A DNA stretch of 17,504 bases. Origin: Bacteroidales bacterium (GTDB lineage: Bacteria; Bacteroidota; Bacteroidia; Bacteroidales; UBA7960). The translations under genes and the position numbers were made by a program. The notes below the pieces were generated by a model. The model ran no database searches. It saw nothing but the letters and a program-made list of their open reading frames with translations, and was not told the origin of the DNA. Below are positions 14,098 to 17,504 of the stretch, one piece after another; position 1 is the first letter of the stretch, and each line of letters begins with the position of its first letter. The stretch lies in assembly GCA_003557805.1 (NCBI GenBank), contig PWNY01000255.1, positions 1 through 17,504 on the forward strand, given 5' to 3'.

Positions 14098-15372
14098 ATG
14101 AACAGGTTTTTACGGTTACGGCTGATTTACGTTTTGTCCGCAGTGGTATTATTGATTGTTGCCTTGCTAATTCTTGTGCCCGGCGGGGACAAGGTAAGCA
14201 GCGGGGTAAAGGGGACAGAAACAAAACAGGCCAGGGAGGACACTATTGCGCTTGATCAGTTCGGGATCCCTGAATCCGGACTGCTTGTTGAGTCCGGTAC
14301 TGTCAGGGCCGGTCAGACACTGTCTCATATATTATCGGGCCTTGGGCTGGGTAATTATAAAATACACAACATTGCCGAAGGTATGCAGGAGGTTTTCAAC
14401 CCCAGGCGTATCAGGCGTGGCAATAATTATTTCGCATATTATTCAGGCAATCCAGAAAAGGAACTGTGCCATTTTGTTTATGAGATATCCGATCTTGAAT
14501 ACCTGGTGGTAGACATTGGCGACACCCTTGCCGTCAGAATGGGAGAAAGGGAGGTCAGGGAGGTTGCCCGCGAAGCTTCCGGGGTCATAAACTCATCCCT
14601 CTGGAACGCACTTGTTGAAAATGGCATAAATCCTGAACTTGCCATCCATATGTCCCGTGTCCTTGCCTGGTCTGTTGATTTTTACAGGATAGAGGCCGGT
14701 GACCGTTTCCGTGTGCTCTACTCAGAGAAGTATACAGGAGACAGGCCTGTAGGCATATCACACATTGAAGCAATTTACTTTTTACACCGGGGCAGTGAGA
14801 TTGAGGGGTTCAGGTTTGAGTCCGATACATTGACCGGCTATTATGACATTGAGGGGAATAACCTGCGCAAAGTGTTTCTGAGGGCGCCCCTGGAGTTTGC
14901 AAGGATAACCTCCCGCTACTCGCACTCCCGCCTGCATCCGATACATGGTGACCGCAGGCCGCATCTGGGAACCGATTACGCTGCCCCACACGGTACTCCT
15001 ATCCTGGCAGTGGGTGACGGAGTTGTCACCCGTGCGACCTATTCCGGGGGTAACGGCAATTACGTCAGGATCAGGCACAACTCAGTATATGAAACCCAGT
15101 ACCTCCATATGTCCCGTTTTGCCTCCGGTATAAGGCCCGGTGCCAGGGTCAGCCAGGGTGATGTTATAGGATATGTGGGGAGTACCGGTACCGCGACCGG
15201 GCCGCATGTCTGCTTCCGTTTCTGGAAGAACGGTCAGCAGGTCGATCACCTGAGGCTAGAGTTCCCCAGTGGCGATCCCCTGCCGGAAGATTACATGGAT
15301 GCATTCCTGGAAAGAGCACACTCGCTTAAATCGCGGCTCAACCGGATTAATATCAGCGGACTGCCTTCCTGA
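14098..15372 (+). CDS. Membrane-anchored M23 family (MepM-like) peptidoglycan metallopeptidase with an HxC motif
   Basis: The 424-residue product starts with a signal anchor (about 8-28). A LysM/OapA-like segment (about 66-118, V-R-A-G-Q-T-L-S) and a Csd3-like central domain (about 166-225) follow. The M23 domain (about 280-385) has H289 and D293 in H-L-G-T-D-Y, H337 in Q-Y-L-H-M-S, and G-P-H-V-C-F-R-F with H370. The residue two after H370, normally the third zinc ligand His, is C372. Family members cut peptidoglycan cross-links in the periplasm, and MepM is the closest E. coli parallel in layout. Because Cys can bind zinc, activity is plausible but not certain. Its last 20 nt overlap the end of the convergent kdsA. 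I chose the ATG at 14098 because a TTG alternative lies within the promoter element. Confidence 0.9.
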   Translation: MNRFLRLRLIYVLSAVVLLIVALLILVPGGDKVSSGVKGTETKQAREDTIALDQFGIPESGLLVESGTVRAGQTLSHILSGLGLGNYKIHNIAEGMQEVFNPRRIRRGNNYFAYYSGNPEKELCHFVYEISDLEYLVVDIGDTLAVRMGEREVREVAREASGVINSSLWNALVENGINPELAIHMSRVLAWSVDFYRIEAGDRFRVLYSEKYTGDRPVGISHIEAIYFLHRGSEIEGFRFESDTLTGYYDIEGNNLRKVFLRAPLEFARITSRYSHSRLHPIHGDRRPHLGTDYAAPHGTPILAVGDGVVTRATYSGGNGNYVRIRHNSVYETQYLHMSRFASGIRPGARVSQGDVIGYVGSTGTATGPHVCFRFWKNGQQVDHLRLEFPSGDPLPEDYMDAFLERAHSLKSRLNRINISGLPS

Positions 15373-16174
15373 TCCTTTGAAGTAATACCAGGAGCTCTTC
15401 AAGCTTATCAAGCCTGAGCATATTTGCCCCGTCTGATTTTGCCGCCTCAGGCCTGGGATGGGTCTCTATGAAAATGCCGTCAGCACCGGTTGCGATACAG
15501 GCCCTTGCCATGGTCTCTATCAGGTGGGGAAGCCCCCCGGTAACACCCGTTCCCTGGTTGGGCTGTTGCAGTGAATGGGTGACATCAAGTACAACCGGCA
15601 CCCCAAAGCCCTTCATCTCGGGTATACCCCTGAAGTCGACAACCAGGTCGCCATAGCCAAAGGTAGTGCCCCTCTCGGTCACGATAACCTTGTTGTTGCC
15701 GCCGGCCTTCACCTTGTCTATCGCAAAGCCCATTGCAGAGGGTGACAGAAACTGCCCTTTCTTAATGTTAACCACCCTGTTTGTATTTCCAGCAGCCATA
15801 AGCAATTCCGTCTGCCTGCAAAGGAATGCCGGTATCTGCAGTACATCGGCGAAAGGGGCTGCAAGCTCAGCCTCTTTCTCGTTGTGTATATCGGTAAGCA
15901 CCGGGACATTAAAAGTTTTGCCTATTTCTCCCAGTATGCCAATAGCCTTTTGGTCGCCTATACCGGTGAAGCTGTCAACCCTGCTCCGGTTAGCCTTTTT
16001 GTAGGAGGCCTTGAAAATATAGGGTATATCAAGCCTTTCTGCTATATTGACGATATGTTCCGCAATTTCAAAACCCATTCGCTCATCTTCCAGCACGCAG
16101 GGGCCGGCTATAAGGAATAAGGGGGAGTCTTTTTCCCCTTCTGCCCCGAAGATTCTTTTAAGGGTTGGATGCAT
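15353..16174 (-). CDS. kdsA: 3-deoxy-8-phosphooctulonate (KDO-8-P) synthase, metal-dependent class
   Basis: This 273-residue TIM-barrel enzyme condenses phosphoenolpyruvate with arabinose-5-phosphate to KDO-8-phosphate, feeding the inner core of LPS; it implies a Gram-negative envelope. Family signatures include L-I-A-G-P-C-V-L-E (22-30), F-K-A-S-Y-K-K-A-N-R-S (54-64), L-T-D-I-H (93-97), V-L-D-V-T-H-S (195-201) and G-A-N-M-L (249-253). The metal ligands C26, H200, E237 and D248 have exactly the spacing of Aquifex aeolicus C11/H185/E222/D233, placing it in the metal-dependent class; the E. coli type has Asn in place of the Cys. It starts 14 nt after the YrdC-domain gene and is probably co-transcribed with it. 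Its 3' end overlaps the M23 gene by 20 nt. Confidence 0.96.
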   Translation of the reverse strand: MHPTLKRIFGAEGEKDSPLFLIAGPCVLEDERMGFEIAEHIVNIAERLDIPYIFKASYKKANRSRVDSFTGIGDQKAIGILGEIGKTFNVPVLTDIHNEKEAELAAPFADVLQIPAFLCRQTELLMAAGNTNRVVNIKKGQFLSPSAMGFAIDKVKAGGNNKVIVTERGTTFGYGDLVVDFRGIPEMKGFGVPVVLDVTHSLQQPNQGTGVTGGLPHLIETMARACIATGADGIFIETHPRPEAAKSDGANMLRLDKLEELLVLLQRIRKAVR

Positions 16175-16188
16175 GTTGTGTGTTTTTG

Positions 16189-16809
16189 TTAGATAATATC
16201 TTCCACCGGGCCCTTGCCCTCACGAACCACTTCCATTTCATCGCCCGTGCAGTCTATCACCGTGGAGGCATGATTGCCGCCGTAACCTCCATTTATCACA
16301 ATATCAACAAGGTGCTGGTAGTTTTCATGTATTAGCTCCGGATCGGTAGTGTATTCAACGATCTTGTCGTTATCATAGACTGACGAGGATATTATGGGGT
16401 TACCAAGCTCCCTTACTATACCCCTTGCTATTTTGTTATCCGGCACCCTTATACCGACTGTCTTCTTGCTGCTCTGGAAAAGCTTGGGGACATTGCTGTT
16501 TGCCCTGAGTATGAATGTGTAAGGACCAGGTACACCCTTTTTCATTGTCTTGTATACACTTGTTGGGAAAGGTTTGGTGAAGTCTGAGAGGTGGCTAAGG
16601 TCGTCGCAGATAAGGGAGAAATTGGCCTTTTCTGGTTTGATGTTCTTTATCTGTGCCACTTTCTGCACCGCCTTGGGCTGATATATGTCACAACCGATAG
16701 AATATACAGTATCGGTGGGGTATATAACTATCCCCCCGTTACGCAGACAGTCTACGACAATTTTTATAAGGCGTTCGCTGGGGTTTTCCGGGTGTATCTT
16801 TAAAAGCAT
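16189..16809 (-). CDS. YrdC/Sua5-domain protein, YciO-like
   Basis: This 206-residue single-domain protein has the YrdC fold: G-G-I-V-I-Y-P-T-D-T-V-Y-S-I-G-C (25-40), a basic K-N-I-K-P-E-K loop (55-61), F-S-L-I-C-D-D-L-S (64-72), P-G-P-Y-T-F-I-L (94-101), G-I-R-V-P-D-N (119-125) and V-I-N-G-G-Y-G-G (171-178). Automatic pipelines would call it L-threonylcarbamoyladenylate synthase, the first enzyme of tRNA t6A synthesis. Its length (E. coli YciO is also about 206) and the segments at 64-72 and 171-178 resemble YciO more than TsaC. The TsaC S-x-N motif (S-T-S-A-N) is replaced by S-S-S-V-Y at 141-145. Its function is therefore uncertain. It is first in a unit with kdsA. Confidence 0.88.
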   Translation of the reverse strand: MLLKIHPENPSERLIKIVVDCLRNGGIVIYPTDTVYSIGCDIYQPKAVQKVAQIKNIKPEKANFSLICDDLSHLSDFTKPFPTSVYKTMKKGVPGPYTFILRANSNVPKLFQSSKKTVGIRVPDNKIARGIVRELGNPIISSSVYDNDKIVEYTTDPELIHENYQHLVDIVINGGYGGNHASTVIDCTGDEMEVVREGKGPVEDII

Positions 16810-16837
16810 AACAAAATGTTTTTTACATACAATAATG

Positions 16838-16845
16838 CAAAATTA
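16838..16845 (-). promoter_or_regulatory. Putative -7 element for the YciO-like gene and kdsA
   Basis: The minus strand reads TAATTTTG, a full match to TAnnTTTG, 28 nt upstream of the ATG at 16809. A TTG at 16874-16872 (minus strand) is 26 nt away, longer than the usual -33 spacing. Confidence 0.45.
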
Positions 16846-16961
16846 CACTTATCCCTTTAAAAACCCACTGGCAATTTGCATAAAACTATCATTATCACGC
16901 ATGGCCTGCTGCTCCTTTGTTTTTAATGCCCTGTAGGGATTTATCATGAAAAATTTTCACG

Positions 16962-16969
16962 TATATTTG
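16962..16969 (+). promoter_or_regulatory. Putative -7 element for the right-edge secreted protein
   Basis: TATATTTG matches TAnnTTTG, 29 nt upstream of the ATG at 16999. Its context GTATATTTGC is identical to that of the parC-proximal element at 6321-6330. Confidence 0.45.
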
Positions 16970-16998
16970 CCAGTTGTCAGTTATTCTTAAGCCCGCAT

Positions 16999-17504
16999 AT
17001 GTTTTTTCGCCTGTTATTCTTACCTGCCGTCCTGTTCCTTGTTATAAGCACGGTTGCAGCAGAAAAGCCCAAGACCGCTGATCATGAAGGCGGTACCGGT
17101 ATTCAGGGATATTACGAAAGAGCCGTTATAGGTGATACCTATTCATTCAGGCCATACCCTGATAGCCGGCAGGCAATGGTAAACTCTATACTGCAGACAA
17201 TTGCTGAAGGTTCAGGTAAACTGAGGGCCTTTACCTCTTACAGCGTTGAACTTGAAATTCTTTATGCAGTTAAGGCTGAGGCAGGCAGCCAGCCGGGGCT
17301 TGCGTTCAGCATTGCCGGGATCAACTTCCAGGGGGACACAGGTTACAGGGACTTTGATCTTTCACATTTACTAACTCCCGACAAGGCGGACCTTGTTTTG
17401 AGCATCCTTTCCGGGGACGGGGAGAAGATAGCCGGGGCCGTTTTCAGGGAGCTTGATGTTGATACTGAAGCATCCTGCTGGTTTGAGGTTAGCCTTCCCC
17501 GGGG
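16999..17504 (+). CDS. Unrecognised secreted protein, N-terminal part only
   Basis: The frame opens at ATG 16999 and stays open for 168 codons to the right edge. Residues 1-21 look like a signal peptide (F-F-R-L-L-F-L-P-A-V-L-F-L-V, ending V-A-A before E-K-P), with no lipobox cysteine, so export across the inner membrane is expected. The mature part is mixed hydrophobic/charged with alternating patterns suggesting beta strands (for example S-V-E-L-E-I-L-Y-A-V and A-D-L-V-L-S-I-L-S), so a beta-sandwich is possible. I recognise no family. It is divergent from the YciO-like gene, with its own -7 element 29 nt upstream, which also supports the start. The total length is unknown because the window ends within it. 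Confidence 0.72.
   Translation, partial: MFFRLLFLPAVLFLVISTVAAEKPKTADHEGGTGIQGYYERAVIGDTYSFRPYPDSRQAMVNSILQTIAEGSGKLRAFTSYSVELEILYAVKAEAGSQPGLAFSIAGINFQGDTGYRDFDLSHLLTPDKADLVLSILSGDGEKIAGAVFRELDVDTEASCWFEVSLPR

Noticed and set aside
16685..16936. Plus-strand ORFs overlapping the YciO-like gene start and its upstream region
   Set aside because: Mostly antisense to the YciO-like gene and covering its promoter; no coding motif.
1..17504. CRISPR arrays, tRNA/rRNA genes, IS ends, defence or secretion clusters
   Set aside because: No regularly spaced repeats, no cloverleaf candidates in the short intergenic gaps, no transposase and no recognisable defence gene on either strand.

Overview
The window looks like a stretch of a Bacteroidota chromosome, probably from the Bacteroidales or a related order. 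I base this on two things. First, the gene families are typical of that phylum: a secreted tricorn-like S41 protease, a BatA-domain/VWA membrane protein, a large ParC, a metal-type KdsA and a MepM-like M23 peptidase. Second, there is a promoter signature: every intergenic region that has to hold a promoter carries a match to the Bacteroidota -7 element TAnnTTTG on the correct strand, 18-53 nt before the start codon, and Shine-Dalgarno sequences are not evident. The order-level assignment is a guess.

Layout, left to right. 1-4050 (minus) is a two-gene unit: a FabH-like ketoacyl-ACP synthase III followed 12 nt later by a large secreted tricorn-like protease whose C-terminus runs off the left edge. 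4227-9009 (plus) holds a BatA-like VWA membrane protein and then parC (topoisomerase IV subunit A), each with its own promoter candidate. 9018-11085 (minus) is the tightly coupled pair pgeF-pepT (1 nt apart), divergent from hemW (11213-12343, plus). 12369-13274 (minus) is a Xer-type tyrosine recombinase (xerD). 13434-15372 (plus) has a Yip1-like five-helix membrane protein and a membrane-anchored M23 peptidase. 15353-16809 (minus) is a YciO-like YrdC-domain gene followed by kdsA. From 16999 (plus) an unrecognised secreted protein begins and runs off the right edge.

Most genes are housekeeping and many concern the envelope: KDO synthesis for LPS (kdsA), peptidoglycan fidelity and hydrolysis (pgeF, M23 peptidase), acyl-chain condensation (KAS III) and periplasmic proteolysis (tricorn-like). 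Three gene pairs run tail-to-tail with gaps of 8 and 25 nt or a 20-nt overlap, leaving little room for terminators. No gap exceeds 300 nt, and I see no RNA gene, IS element, prophage, CRISPR array or defence locus.

I did not find a convincing undescribed system. The items most worth a second look are active-site substitutions: a Cys in place of the zinc-binding His in the M23 peptidase, a Gly where tricorn has its P1-specificity Asp, an Ala at the quinolone-contact Ser of ParC, and a YrdC-domain protein that looks like YciO rather than TsaC. The solitary BatA/VWA protein and the unidentified secreted ORF at the right edge are the least explained genes.
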